DNA from: Curtobacterium sp. MCLR17_036 | GTDB lineage: Bacteria; Actinomycetota; Actinomycetes; Actinomycetales; Microbacteriaceae | Assembly (NCBI RefSeq): GCF_003234445.2 | Contig: NZ_CP126269.1 | Span: 2,356,001 to 2,420,000, forward strand | DNA: 64,000 nt | Reading direction: 5' to 3' | Shown: piece by piece, positions 18,781 through 27,472 of the stretch | How the letters are laid out: every line of letters begins with the position of its first letter | Position numbering within the stretch: the stretch's first letter is position 1 | The notes under the pieces: model-generated | The model's input: only the letters and a program-made list of their open reading frames with translations | Told to the model about the DNA's origin: nothing | Databases searched by the model: none | Position numbers and translations under genes: made by a program

Positions 18781-21629
18781 TCGTCACGCTCCTCGTCGAA
18801 GGTGGTCGCGGGTTCCTCGGCCTCGATGACGTTCGAGGTGGCACGGCGGCGACGCGGGGCCGTCGGGACGGCGAGCAGCGCGGCGGCGCCGAACACCACC
18901 CCGAGCACGACCAGGTACAGCACGTGGGTCGCCCGCGCGGCGGCGGAACCCGTGGCCGTCCGGTCGACCTCGCCGTCGTAGTGGAACAGCTGGCCGTTCG
19001 TCGTCTCGCCGATGCTCGTGAAGAGCGCGTTCTGGCCGATCGCCCCGGCGGCACGGTCGTGGACCGCGCGGGCCTCGGGGTCGGACCCGGCGTCGTCGAG
19101 CAGCACGAAGCTGACCCCGAGCTCACGGAGCGCCGGGCGCGGGTCGTACCCGCTGCGGCTCGCCAGGTTGCCGGCCAGCGTCGCCAGCCGCGAGCCGGAG
19201 GTGCTCAGGCGGAGCGCCGTGGCGTCGAGCGTCGACTGGTCGTCGAGGGTGGCGCCCTGGCCGCGTTCGAGCGCGACCGCGAGCGAGCCGTCGTCCTGCG
19301 GCTCGACGACGAGCGTGCCGACGTCGGGGTTGGCCTGGGCCTCGGCGTTCACGTAGGCGCTGAGCACGCGACCCGTGGTCGGCTGGATGGCCGCGCCGCC
19401 GAGGTAGAACGCCGCGAAGGCCGGGGCCACGGCGACCGCGGCGAGGACGGTGGTGACGACCCCGGCGAGCGGGGCGGCCTTCGGCAGCACGTCGAAGCCG
19501 ATGCACGCGGCGACGACGAGGGCGAGCCAGTAGACGGACAGCCCGCTGCCCGGCCAGACGATCGTCGTCGTCGACCCGACACCGGTGACGGTCACGTGGG
19601 TCGCGGCGAACGCGGTCGCGAAGCCGAGGAGCGCCATCACGAGGGCGGAGCCGGCGACCGACCACCGGTGGCCGAGGACGGCCCCGATCGCGGCGACCGC
19701 GAGCGGCAGCGCCAGGACCGCCATGACGACGGGCAGGAGCGAGGCCAGCAGTGCGAGGCCGGAGGTGGCGGGCAGCCAACCGCTCCAGTCCGGCAGCGGT
19801 TGGCCGATGGTGAGCTGCAGGGCCGACGGTGCCCGGGTCGCCGAGGGCACGCCCGGGTCGGCGAAGACCGCGAGGACGTTGCCGCGGGCGACCTGCGCGA
19901 GGACGAGGGGCAGGAACAGCACCGCGGTCGGCACCGGGATGAAGGCCCGGCGGTGCGCCCGGCGCCAGCCGACCACGAGCGCGACGAGCCAGCCGACGAG
20001 CAGGACGGGCAGCAGCGACGGCGCCGAGGCCGCCACGACGGCGAACAGCAGCGACGCGCCGGAGGCCCACGCCCACGAGCGGTGCGACTCGAGCACGGCG
20101 ATGAACAGCCAGGGCAGCAGCACGTGCGCGATGACCGCGCCGAGGTGTCCGGTGGTGACCGCGCCGATCAGGGCCGGGGCGACGGCGTACAGCGCGGCCC
20201 CGATCACCGGCACCCAGGTGCGCGTGGTGACCTTGCGGACCGCGAACCAGGCGCCGAGCGCCGACAGCGGCAGGGCGAGCAGCACGACGACCACGACCGC
20301 GGTGGACGGCGACCAGAAGACGATCGAACCGAGGACGGCGAGCACCGCGGCGAACGGGTCGGACGGTCCGGTGAAGCCGGTGCCGAGCGAGTGCCAGCCG
20401 TAGCCGACGTTCTCCCAGAGCTGTCCGACGGTCGTGCTGAGCGGCAGCAGGCCGCCGCCGGTCAGGGCCGGCGAGCCGAGCAGCGGGAAGAGCGTCACGA
20501 CGCTCAGGACGGCCGCGGCGAGCACCACCCAGATGCCGCCGTCGCCGAGGAACGACGCCCGGGCGATCGGCGCGTCCTCGACGCGGGCGAGTTCGACGTC
20601 GCGCGTGGTCGTCCGCCGTTCGTGCACGCGCTTCCAGCTGACGCGGAGCGGTTCGACGGCCGACCAGCCGAGCTTCTTCGTGCGGGCGAGGTTCTTCCGC
20701 GCCCGGGCGGTCCCGCCGCCGAAGGCCACGGCGAAGGCGGCGGCGAGTTCGGCGGCCACGGCAGCCGGGTGCTTCGCGACGAGGTGGCCGACGGCACGGC
20801 CGACCGCGAACGGCACGAGGGTCAACCAGTGCAGCCAGACCAGCCCGGCCGGTGCGTAGGTCATCCGACGGTGCAGCTGGGCCTGGCGGTGCATCCGCAC
20901 GCGGCGCCCCTCGGACACCCGCCGGCGGCCGAACTCCTCGACCGGCCCGGCGCTCGTGACCTTGGCCTCCGGGACGACGGCGACGCGGTGCCCGGCGAGC
21001 CGGACCCGGATGCAGAAGTCGAGGGCGGCGTCGACGTCGGGCAGCGCCGGGTCGAACCCGCCGAGCTCCGTCCACACCGACCGGCGGACGAGCATGCCGC
21101 CGGCCGCGACGCCCATGACGTCGGTGTGCCGGTCGTGCTGTCCCTGGTCGAGTTCGTCCTGCACGAGCGCGAGCGACCGGCCGAAGCGGGTCGTCGCCTC
21201 GCCGAGCGAGCGGATCACGGACGGGTCGTCCTGCGCGACGAGCTTCGGCCCGGCGACGACGACGGACGGGGCGATCTCGACCGCGGAGAGCAGGTCGGCC
21301 AGCGCCGTCGGTGCGGGCGCGTTGTCGTGCCCGAGGAGCCAGATCCACTCGTCGACCGGCTCGTCGGTGGCGGCCGGCGGTGCTTCCCGCTCGCCCGCCC
21401 GGACGGCGTCGCCGAACGGGCGTCCGGCGGGGATCCGGAGCAGGCGGGCGGACCCGCCGAAGGACAGCTCGGCGGTCGATCCGTCGGTCGAGCCGACGTC
21501 GACGACCACCAGGTTCTCCGGGTGCCGGGTCTGGGTGGCGAGGGCGTCCAGCGTGCGGTCGAGGTGGTCCGCTCCGTCGGCGGCGACGAGGATCGCGGTG
21601 ACACGGGGCTGGGAGACACTGGGCTGCAT
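18777..21629 (-). CDS. Large GT2 glycosyltransferase with polytopic membrane domain
   Basis: A 950-residue protein. Residues 1 to about 310 are a family 2 glycosyltransferase (VTAILVAADGADHLDRTLDALATQ; VVVDVGSTDGST; later GGMLVRRSVWTELGGFDPALPDVDAALDFCIRV). The rest has roughly 12 hydrophobic segments and an extracytoplasmic C-terminal loop before a final helix. Such proteins move sugars onto lipid carriers or envelope glycans. The ATG at 21629 is preferred because a TAGAGT -10 box lies ten bases upstream; the GTG at 21641 would overlap that box. The gene is coupled to DUF5719. Confidence 0.9.
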   Translation of the reverse strand: MQPSVSQPRVTAILVAADGADHLDRTLDALATQTRHPENLVVVDVGSTDGSTAELSFGGSARLLRIPAGRPFGDAVRAGEREAPPAATDEPVDEWIWLLGHDNAPAPTALADLLSAVEIAPSVVVAGPKLVAQDDPSVIRSLGEATTRFGRSLALVQDELDQGQHDRHTDVMGVAAGGMLVRRSVWTELGGFDPALPDVDAALDFCIRVRLAGHRVAVVPEAKVTSAGPVEEFGRRRVSEGRRVRMHRQAQLHRRMTYAPAGLVWLHWLTLVPFAVGRAVGHLVAKHPAAVAAELAAAFAVAFGGGTARARKNLARTKKLGWSAVEPLRVSWKRVHERRTTTRDVELARVEDAPIARASFLGDGGIWVVLAAAVLSVVTLFPLLGSPALTGGGLLPLSTTVGQLWENVGYGWHSLGTGFTGPSDPFAAVLAVLGSIVFWSPSTAVVVVVLLALPLSALGAWFAVRKVTTRTWVPVIGAALYAVAPALIGAVTTGHLGAVIAHVLLPWLFIAVLESHRSWAWASGASLLFAVVAASAPSLLPVLLVGWLVALVVGWRRAHRRAFIPVPTAVLFLPLVLAQVARGNVLAVFADPGVPSATRAPSALQLTIGQPLPDWSGWLPATSGLALLASLLPVVMAVLALPLAVAAIGAVLGHRWSVAGSALVMALLGFATAFAATHVTVTGVGSTTTIVWPGSGLSVYWLALVVAACIGFDVLPKAAPLAGVVTTVLAAVAVAPAFAAFYLGGAAIQPTTGRVLSAYVNAEAQANPDVGTLVVEPQDDGSLAVALERGQGATLDDQSTLDATALRLSTSGSRLATLAGNLASRSGYDPRPALRELGVSFVLLDDAGSDPEARAVHDRAAGAIGQNALFTSIGETTNGQLFHYDGEVDRTATGSAAARATHVLYLVVLGVVFGAAALLAVPTAPRRRRATSNVIEAEEPATTFDEERDE

Positions 21630-21639
21630 GACGCGCGTC

Positions 21640-21645
21640 ACTCTA
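21640..21645 (-). promoter_or_regulatory. -10 box of the GT2/DUF5719 operon
   Basis: TAGAGT read on the minus strand, ten bases before the ATG at 21629. It supports that ATG over the upstream GTG and predicts a very short leader. No clear -35 is seen. Confidence 0.35.
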
Positions 21646-21731
21646 CGGTCTGGAGGCGCGGCTCGGCCTGCGGACGGCGGCGCGGCGTGAAGATGTGGGG
21701 GCGTTCAACGACCAGCAGCGTCGGGACGCAG

Positions 21732-21802
21732 GTGGCTGGGTTCCGGCGCCTTCGTCGCAGGCTCCTCAGGGGCGCCATTGTGGCTGGGTTTCGGCGCCTT
21801 CG
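21732..21802. repeat. Pair of 23-bp direct repeats, 48-bp period
   Basis: Two nearly identical 23-base copies (21732-21754 and 21780-21802, one mismatch) beginning GTGGCTGGGTT and ending GGCGCCTTCG. They lie in the 198-base gap after whiB and before the GT2 promoter. Function unknown; they may contribute to termination of whiB. Confidence 0.6.
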
Positions 21803-21827
21803 CACGGGGCTGGCGCCCCGTGAACGC

Positions 21828-22160
21828 TCAGGCGCGCTTCCGCAGTTTGCGACGCTCGCGCTCGGAGAGGCCGCCCCAGATGCCGAAGCGCTCGTCGTTC
21901 TCGAGGGCGTACTCGAGGCACTGGCTGCGGACCTCGCACGAGGTGCAGATCTTCTTCGCCTCGCGCGTCGAACCGCCCTTCTCCGGGAAGAACGCCTCGG
22001 GGTCGGTCTGCGCGCACAGCGAGTCGGCCTGCCAGGCGAGCGGGTTCTCCTCGTCGTCGGTCTCCGGACGACGGACCCCGGGCACGCCGAGCGCGACGGG
22101 GTCGACGTGCCAGTCCTCCGGAACTCCGGCGTGGAAGTCGGAACCGTTCACCCTGATCAC
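21828..22160 (-). CDS. WhiB family iron-sulfur transcription regulator
   Basis: A 110-residue WhiB-like protein, closest in context to WhiB2/WhmD, which controls septation and is essential in mycobacteria. Four cluster-binding cysteines are at 49, 72, 75 and 81 (C-x22-C-x2-C-x5-C), followed by the GIWGG turn at 93-97 and a basic C-terminus (RERRKLRKRA) for DNA contact. The position near DUF3499 and the metallopeptidase-like gene matches the whiB2 neighbourhood of M. tuberculosis; assigning it to WhiB2 is inference. It has a well-formed promoter with a palindrome over the -10 box. Confidence 0.94.
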   Translation of the reverse strand: MIRVNGSDFHAGVPEDWHVDPVALGVPGVRRPETDDEENPLAWQADSLCAQTDPEAFFPEKGGSTREAKKICTSCEVRSQCLEYALENDERFGIWGGLSERERRKLRKRA

Positions 22161-22202
22161 CCCTGACGTCTCGGAATCGGGACCACGACGACTGATGTCG
22201 TC

Positions 22203-22237
22203 GGTGTAATTACACCGGTGTGATTCCTCGGAGTCAA
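22203..22237 (-). promoter_or_regulatory. whiB promoter with palindromic operator over the -10
   Basis: Read on the minus strand: -35 TTGACT (22232-22237), 17-base spacer, -10 TGTAAT (22209-22214). The -10 lies inside a perfect 14-bp palindrome GGTGTAATTACACC (22203-22216). This is the best-formed promoter in the window, and the palindrome is well placed to bind a dimeric repressor or WhiB itself. The leader before the ATG is about 40 bases. Confidence 0.7.
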
Positions 22238-22278
22238 GTCGCGGATCATAGAAGGTGCTGACCGCTTCGGCGTGTCAT

Positions 22279-22327
22279 GTCCCCCGTACGGGCGTGTCGC
22301 GACGCTGCGGCAGCGCGGACGGGGGAC
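22279..22327 (-). terminator. Hairpin downstream of galE
   Basis: A 9-bp outer stem (22279-22287 with 22319-22327) encloses a second small GC hairpin. It lies just after the galE stop and upstream of the whiB promoter, so it would separate the two transcription units. Confidence 0.5.
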
Positions 22328-22348
22328 GACGAGGGCCCTCGGCAGCCG

Positions 22349-23311
22349 TCAGGAGACGCTGCGGCGGGCTTCCCACGCGCTCGTGACCATCTCGTCGAGC
22401 GTGTGGCGCATCGACCACTCGAGGTCGCGGGCGGCCGCCTCGCCGGTCGCGACGATGCGGGCCGGGTCGCCCGGACGCCGGGGAGCGACCTCGGGCTCGA
22501 ACGCGATCCCGGTCGCCGACGCCATCGCGTCCATGATCTGTCGGACGCTGACGCCGTCGCCGCTGCCGAGGTTGTAGGCACGCTCGAGTGGCTCCCCGTC
22601 GGCGAGCTTGCGGGCCGCGACGGCGTGCGAGTGCGCGAGGTCCGCGACGTGCACGTAGTCACGGACACAGGTGCCGTCGGGCGTGGCGTAGTCGTCGCCG
22701 TTGATCCGCGGCGTCCGGCCGGCGAGCAGGGCGTCGAACACCAGCGGGAACAGGTTGTGCGGGCTGGCGTCGTACAGGTCCGGCTCGCCGGAGCCGACGA
22801 CGTTGAAGTACCGGAGCGAGGTGGTGGTGAAGCCGGCAGCGACCTCCATGTCGCGCAGCAGCCACTCGCCGATGAGCTTCGACTCGCCGTAGGGCGACTC
22901 CGGGGCCTTCGGGGTGGACTCCACGACGACGTCGACGTCCGGCGTGCCGTACACCGCGGCGCTCGACGAGAACACGACCTTCGTGACGTCGTTCTCGGCC
23001 ATCGCGCGCAGGAGCGTCGCCGTCCCGGTCACGTTCTGCTCGTAGGTGTGCAGCGGGCGCTGCACCGAGACGCCGGCGTACTTGTAGCCGGCGACGTGCA
23101 CGACACCGGTGACGCCGTGCTCGCGGATCGTCCGGCCGAGCAGCTCGCCGTCGAGGATGGTGCCCTCGACGAAGGGGACGTCCTCGGCGACGAACGAACG
23201 GAAACCGCTCGACAGGTCGTCGAACGCGACGGTGTCGAGGCCCGCAGCGCCGAGCGCGCGGACGACGTGGGACCCGATGTACCCGGCACCGCCGGTGACC
23301 AGCCAACTCAT
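22349..23311 (-). CDS. galE: UDP-glucose 4-epimerase
   Basis: A 320-residue short-chain dehydrogenase-type epimerase interconverting UDP-glucose and UDP-galactose for surface glycans. It has the NAD loop TGGAGYIGSH near residue 6, catalytic YGESK (YxxxK), FSSSAAVYG, and the substrate segments LRYFNVVGSGEP and TCVRDYVHVADLA typical of GalE. The ATG at 23311 is chosen because a TAGCGT -10 box ends seven bases before it; a GTG three codons upstream overlaps that box. Confidence 0.94.
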   Translation of the reverse strand: MSWLVTGGAGYIGSHVVRALGAAGLDTVAFDDLSSGFRSFVAEDVPFVEGTILDGELLGRTIREHGVTGVVHVAGYKYAGVSVQRPLHTYEQNVTGTATLLRAMAENDVTKVVFSSSAAVYGTPDVDVVVESTPKAPESPYGESKLIGEWLLRDMEVAAGFTTTSLRYFNVVGSGEPDLYDASPHNLFPLVFDALLAGRTPRINGDDYATPDGTCVRDYVHVADLAHSHAVAARKLADGEPLERAYNLGSGDGVSVRQIMDAMASATGIAFEPEVAPRRPGDPARIVATGEAAARDLEWSMRHTLDEMVTSAWEARRSVS

Positions 23312-23318
23312 GTCCGCC

Positions 23319-23324
23319 ACGCTA
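23319..23324 (-). promoter_or_regulatory. -10 box of galE (leaderless)
   Basis: TAGCGT on the minus strand, seven bases before the galE ATG, so transcription would start at or next to the start codon. No Shine-Dalgarno is present. Confidence 0.45.
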
Positions 23325-23359
23325 GCGGACGACGGTCACGCCCCGGTGGCGCGCGGCCG

Positions 23360-24568
23360 TCACGCCCCGGTGGCGATGAACACCGTCGAGGTCACGCCGC
23401 CGGACGAGTCGGCCTCGACCGTGACGTCTCCCTCGTCCGGGGTGACGAAGCAGGACTCCCCCTTGCGCAGCAGCGTCGCCGAGGTCGCCCCGACGAGCGT
23501 CACGACGCCCTCGGTGCAGATCGCGATCGACGGGCCGCGCAGCGGTGCGACCCCGCCGGTGCTCAGCCCGACCGGTCGGCCGTCGCCGGTCACCCGGACC
23601 AGCGCGAAGCCGACGCCCTCGGGCGCGAACCGGTCGACGCCGGCCGCCAGGTGCTCCGGCTCGAGCAGGGGTGCCGGGTACGCCGTGAAGTCGAGCACGC
23701 GGAGCAGCTCCGGCACGTCGACGTGCTTCGGCGTCAGGCCACCGCGCAGGACGTTGTCGGAGGGCGCCATCAGTTCGATGCCGAGGCCGTCGAGGTAGGC
23801 GTGGATGTTCCCGGCGGGCAGGTACATCGACTGCCCGGCGGTGAGCGTCACGCGGTGCATGAGCAGCGAGACGACGATGCCGGGGTCCCCCGGCCAGCTC
23901 GCCGCGAGGTCGCGGACGGTCGCGGTGTTCGGCGTGAGCAGGTCGTCGTCGAGGGCGGCGGCCAGGTCGCTGACGGCCTGCACGACGGCGAGCGCCGAGT
24001 CGTCGGCGGTCTCGAGCCAGCGCACGGTGTCCTCGAGGCCGTGCATCAGGTGGACCTCGAGCGGCCCCAGCCGACCGCTGCCGGCGTCGAGCACCCGGAC
24101 CTCGGCCAGGGTGTCCTCGACCGGGCGGAAGCCGCTCAGTGCCTCGAACCGGTCGCTCAGCGCGACGACGAGCTCGGGCTTCGGGAACGGGTCCTTGTAG
24201 TTCCGCGCCGGGTCGTCCAGGGGGACGCCGTCGCGCTCCTCGCGCGCGAAGCCCTCCTCGGCCTGCTCGGGCGTCGGGTGCGCCTGCAGCGACAGCGGCG
24301 CCGCGGCGGCGAGCACCTTGAGCAGGAACGGCAGACCGGTGCGGTCCGACCCGAGGGCGGTCTCGGGTTCGGCGGCGATCCAGTCGCGGAGCGTGTCGGC
24401 GCCGCCGACCATGGCCGGGTTCACGACGACGCTCGGGCTGCCGGCGTGGGCGCCGAGCCAGAGCTCCGCCTGCGGCGCTCCGGTGACGGTCCGACCGAGG
24501 AACTCGGGGATGGCGGTGACCGAGCCCCAGGCGTAGTCGCGGGGCGTGTTGGTGATGCCGAGGAACAT
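23360..24568 (-). CDS. manA: Mannose-6-phosphate isomerase, class I
   Basis: A 402-residue zinc enzyme interconverting fructose-6-phosphate and mannose-6-phosphate, the entry to GDP-mannose and polyprenyl-phosphate-mannose. Family motifs are DYAWGS, LPFLLKVLAAAAPLSLQAHP (zinc site), FPKPELVVAL and YLPAGNIHAYLDGLGIELMAPSDNVLRGGLTPKH. Length is normal. The ATG is six bases after a TAGGCT -10 box (leaderless). It is divergent from the ligase-like gene at 24633 and upstream of galE on the same strand. Confidence 0.95.
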   Translation of the reverse strand: MFLGITNTPRDYAWGSVTAIPEFLGRTVTGAPQAELWLGAHAGSPSVVVNPAMVGGADTLRDWIAAEPETALGSDRTGLPFLLKVLAAAAPLSLQAHPTPEQAEEGFAREERDGVPLDDPARNYKDPFPKPELVVALSDRFEALSGFRPVEDTLAEVRVLDAGSGRLGPLEVHLMHGLEDTVRWLETADDSALAVVQAVSDLAAALDDDLLTPNTATVRDLAASWPGDPGIVVSLLMHRVTLTAGQSMYLPAGNIHAYLDGLGIELMAPSDNVLRGGLTPKHVDVPELLRVLDFTAYPAPLLEPEHLAAGVDRFAPEGVGFALVRVTGDGRPVGLSTGGVAPLRGPSIAICTEGVVTLVGATSATLLRKGESCFVTPDEGDVTVEADSSGGVTSTVFIATGA

Positions 24569-24574
24569 GCCGCG

Positions 24575-24626
24575 AGCCTACCGGCGCCGTCCGGGGGCCC
24601 ACGCGGCCGGGCCCGGCCGGTACCCT
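24575..24626. promoter_or_regulatory. Divergent leaderless promoters of manA and ligase-like gene
   Basis: On the minus strand TAGGCT (24575-24580) lies six bases before the manA ATG. On the plus strand TACCCT (24621-24626) lies six bases before the GTG at 24633. Both genes lack a Shine-Dalgarno. The 64-base gap is GC-rich and shows no clear -35 hexamers. Confidence 0.45.
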
Positions 24627-24632
24627 GGCGAC

Positions 24633-26012
24633 GTGACGAACACCTGGCCGCTCGCACGCGGGACCGTACCGGAGCGCGAGGCGTTCGCCTTCGGGGCGAC
24701 CACGCTCTTCGTGCTGTTCGCGGGCGACGCGGTGCCGAACACCCTGACCTGGGTCGGCGCGGGCGTGCTCTGGGCGCTCGTCGCGGCGTGGGGCGGCACG
24801 ATCCTGGTCCGGGCCCGCCCGCCGATCGTGCGCACGCCGTGGGCGCTCTGGGCGTTCCTCGCCTGGTGCCTGGTCTCGCTGGTCTGGTCGCACTGGCGGT
24901 TCGCGACGATCTCGAGCCTGGTCGTGCAGGTGATCTGCGCAGCCGTCGCGTTCGCCATCGCCTCCACGCTCACCTGGCGGCGGATCGGGGACGCGATCGG
25001 CCTCGCCCTGCGGTGGGTGCTGCTGCTCTCCCTGGTCTTCGAGGCCGTCGTCGCGGTGGTCGTGCGGCACCCGATCGCCCCGATCTGGACCGACTACGGC
25101 GACGCGGACATCCCGGACGCCTTCTACTTCTCGCGCGCCGAGCTGTTCACCGGGGGGCGCATCCAGGGCCTCCCCGGCAACGCGAACCTGCTCGCGATGG
25201 TCGCGCTCCTGGTGGCGATCGTCGTCGCCGTGCAGTTCGCCGAGGGCCGCATGCGCCGCAACCGGGCCGTCGGCTGGCTCGCCCTGGCCGCGCTCGTGTT
25301 CGTGCTGACCCGGTCCTCGACGGTCGTCGCCGCTGCCGTGGTCGTCGTCGTCGTGGCGCTGGCCGCGCTCTGGATCCGCCGGGTGCCGACCGAGCGGCGC
25401 ACCCCCCGGTACCTCGTGCTCGCGGTCGTCGCGGTCGCCGCGGCCGTCGCCGCGGCGGTGCTGCGCGGCCCGGTGTCCGAGCTGCTCGGCAAGGGCTCCG
25501 ACGCGACGGGACGCGGCGAGATCTGGGTGAAGGTGCTCGGCCTGGTCGACCAGCACCCGGTCGTCGGCTGGGGCTGGATCGGCTACTGGTGGCCGGGCAT
25601 CCCGACCCTGGCCGACCTGGCGCACCGGAAGGGCGTCACCTACCTGCAGGCGCACGACGCGTACCTCGACGTCTGGATGCAGACCGGGATCATCGGTCTG
25701 CTCCTGTTCGCGGTGTACGTGCTCACGACGCTCTCCCGCTCGTGGGCGTCGGCGACCCGCATCGGGTACGACGCCGCGCTCCGGCCGCGCACCTTCGACC
25801 CGGTGTCGCTGCTGCCGCTCCTGGTGGTCGTCGCGCTCCTGGTGCAGTCGGTCGCCGAGTCACGACTGCTCTACCAGGGCAACTGGGTGCTCTTCGCCCT
25901 GCTGGCGATCAAGAGCCGCATCGTGCTCGTCGGCGAGGAACCGCTGTCCACCGGCGACGGGCCGCGCACCCCACCCGCCCGGCGCGAGTTCCGCGGGACC
26001 GCGACGCGCTGA
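24633..26012 (+). CDS. O-antigen ligase/polymerase family membrane protein
   Basis: A 459-residue protein with about 10-12 transmembrane segments and the Wzy_C/WaaL-type periplasmic motif GRGEIWVKVLGLVDQHPVVGWGW followed by HDAYLDVWMQTGIIG. Such proteins polymerise or ligate lipid-linked glycans outside the membrane. The GTG start fits a leaderless promoter (TACCCT, six bases upstream). A second, shorter member of the family lies at 27473. The glycan donor and acceptor cannot be told from the sequence. Confidence 0.88.
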   Translation: MTNTWPLARGTVPEREAFAFGATTLFVLFAGDAVPNTLTWVGAGVLWALVAAWGGTILVRARPPIVRTPWALWAFLAWCLVSLVWSHWRFATISSLVVQVICAAVAFAIASTLTWRRIGDAIGLALRWVLLLSLVFEAVVAVVVRHPIAPIWTDYGDADIPDAFYFSRAELFTGGRIQGLPGNANLLAMVALLVAIVVAVQFAEGRMRRNRAVGWLALAALVFVLTRSSTVVAAAVVVVVVALAALWIRRVPTERRTPRYLVLAVVAVAAAVAAAVLRGPVSELLGKGSDATGRGEIWVKVLGLVDQHPVVGWGWIGYWWPGIPTLADLAHRKGVTYLQAHDAYLDVWMQTGIIGLLLFAVYVLTTLSRSWASATRIGYDAALRPRTFDPVSLLPLLVVVALLVQSVAESRLLYQGNWVLFALLAIKSRIVLVGEEPLSTGDGPRTPPARREFRGTATR

Positions 26013-26043
26013 CCCCACCGCCGCGAGGTCCGCTCCCCGTCCG

Positions 26044-27378
26044 TCAGCGCGACAGCCATGCGCACGGGACCGGCGCCGACCACGGCGCCGTCCGCACGCG
26101 CACGACCCCGGTCGACGGGTCCACCCGGCACTGCTCGGCTGCGGCGGGCATCTGCGCGGCCCACACCGGTCCGCCGCTGCGCCGGGTGGCGTCGGGAGCG
26201 ACGTGCAGCACGGCGGACGCGACGACCAGGGTGACCACCGTCCAGGCGGCCAGTGCCCCGAGGAGGCGACCCGGGCCTCCCGTCCGACGCGCCGGGGGCG
26301 ACCAGTGGTCGGGGTCGGCGAGCACGGCGGCGGCGACCACGGCGGCGCTCACCAGCAGCAGGCCGGCGGCCGCGTCGTAGCGCTGCGGGCTGATCGCTGC
26401 CATCGACGCCACGGGCTGCGCCCAGTGCCGCCCGGTGCCGCCGTTCGCGAGCCCGGCGGCGGTCCACACGACGCCGGAAGCCACCGCGAAGGCGACCACG
26501 ACGCAGCGCGCCCGCAGCGGCGCGGCCACGACGGCCGCCACCAGGACGAGCGCGAGCGCGGCGACGGGGACGAGCAGGACCCACCACCCGCGCTCGACGA
26601 CCGCCGTCAGGACGGAACCGAGGTGCGGGTCCCACGCCCCCGCGACCGGACGGAGCAGGTACCCGGCCAGCAGGTCGCGCACCGCGGGCGCACCCGGCAC
26701 GACCGTCCGCGGGTGGGTGACGGCGGTGACCACCTGCACCGCAGCGGCCGCCACGGTCGCGACGGTGACGGGGAGTGCCCGCAGACGCCCCCGCCGATCC
26801 CACCAGCCGAGCAGCAGCAGCGGCGCGAACAGCACCGTCTGCGGCTCGGTGAGCACCGCGGCGGCGGCCACCGCGGCGAGCGCGACCGCTCCCCACGTGG
26901 TGCCGCTGCGGTGTGCGAACACCCACGGCACCAGGACGAGCGCGTACCAGTGCAGGTTCGCGGCGTTCCCGCTGGTCTCGACCGGCGCGAGCGGCAGCAC
27001 GACCGGCACGGCGGCGAGCACCAGCCGGAACGGCCAGGGGCGCACGAGGTCCCGCGACAGCAGGAACACGAGCGCGCTCACGCCGCCGACCACCAGGCAG
27101 CTCGCGAGCGACACGACCTGGGCGTAGCGGACCGCGGGCAGCGCGTACCCGAGGTCGACCACGAGCCGCGGCACCAGGTGGACGTACCCGGCGTACGGGT
27201 GCAGGAGCGTGTCGACCGGTCCGAGGGCGATGCGCTCCCGTAGGAAGACACCGCCGTCCTCGGCCCACACCGTGCCCCGGGTCACCGGACCGAGCCGGTG
27301 CCAGGCCAGCGCGGTGGCGAGCAGGCCGACGACGACCGCTGCCAGCGGCGCTCCGGCGGCCCTGCGCACGCGGTCCAT
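26044..27378 (-). CDS. Polytopic membrane protein, possibly GT-C type glycosyltransferase
   Basis: A 444-residue protein with about 10-11 hydrophobic segments. The first external loop has an acidic pair (TVWAEDGGVFLRE) in the place where GT-C glycosyltransferases using polyprenyl-phosphate sugars carry their catalytic Asp, followed by PYAGYVHLVPRLV. I do not recognise a named family beyond this. It sits convergently with one ligase-like gene and divergently from another, so a role in the same glycan pathway is likely but inferred. The ATG (MDRVRRAAGAP) is chosen because the upstream extension has no hydrophobic or conserved character. Confidence 0.75.
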   Translation of the reverse strand: MDRVRRAAGAPLAAVVVGLLATALAWHRLGPVTRGTVWAEDGGVFLRERIALGPVDTLLHPYAGYVHLVPRLVVDLGYALPAVRYAQVVSLASCLVVGGVSALVFLLSRDLVRPWPFRLVLAAVPVVLPLAPVETSGNAANLHWYALVLVPWVFAHRSGTTWGAVALAAVAAAAVLTEPQTVLFAPLLLLGWWDRRGRLRALPVTVATVAAAAVQVVTAVTHPRTVVPGAPAVRDLLAGYLLRPVAGAWDPHLGSVLTAVVERGWWVLLVPVAALALVLVAAVVAAPLRARCVVVAFAVASGVVWTAAGLANGGTGRHWAQPVASMAAISPQRYDAAAGLLLVSAAVVAAAVLADPDHWSPPARRTGGPGRLLGALAAWTVVTLVVASAVLHVAPDATRRSGGPVWAAQMPAAAEQCRVDPSTGVVRVRTAPWSAPVPCAWLSR

Positions 27379-27460
27379 CGGGCGAGGGTAGGTCCTGATC
27401 GCGCATCGTCGATAGGGGTGGTCCGTCGGCACCCTGGCGACTCGTCACACGGACGTGCGC

Positions 27461-27466
27461 CAAGAT
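27461..27466 (+). promoter_or_regulatory. -10 box of second ligase-like gene
   Basis: CAAGAT six bases before the GTG at 27473, the same spacing as at the other leaderless starts here. The hexamer is a weak match to TAnnnT. Confidence 0.3.
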
Positions 27467-27472
27467 GGACGC

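Noticed and set aside
22277..26380. Open frame of 1367 codons running across galE, manA and the ligase-like gene
   Set aside because: It results from high GC third positions. It crosses three recognised genes and their promoters and shows no conserved motifs.
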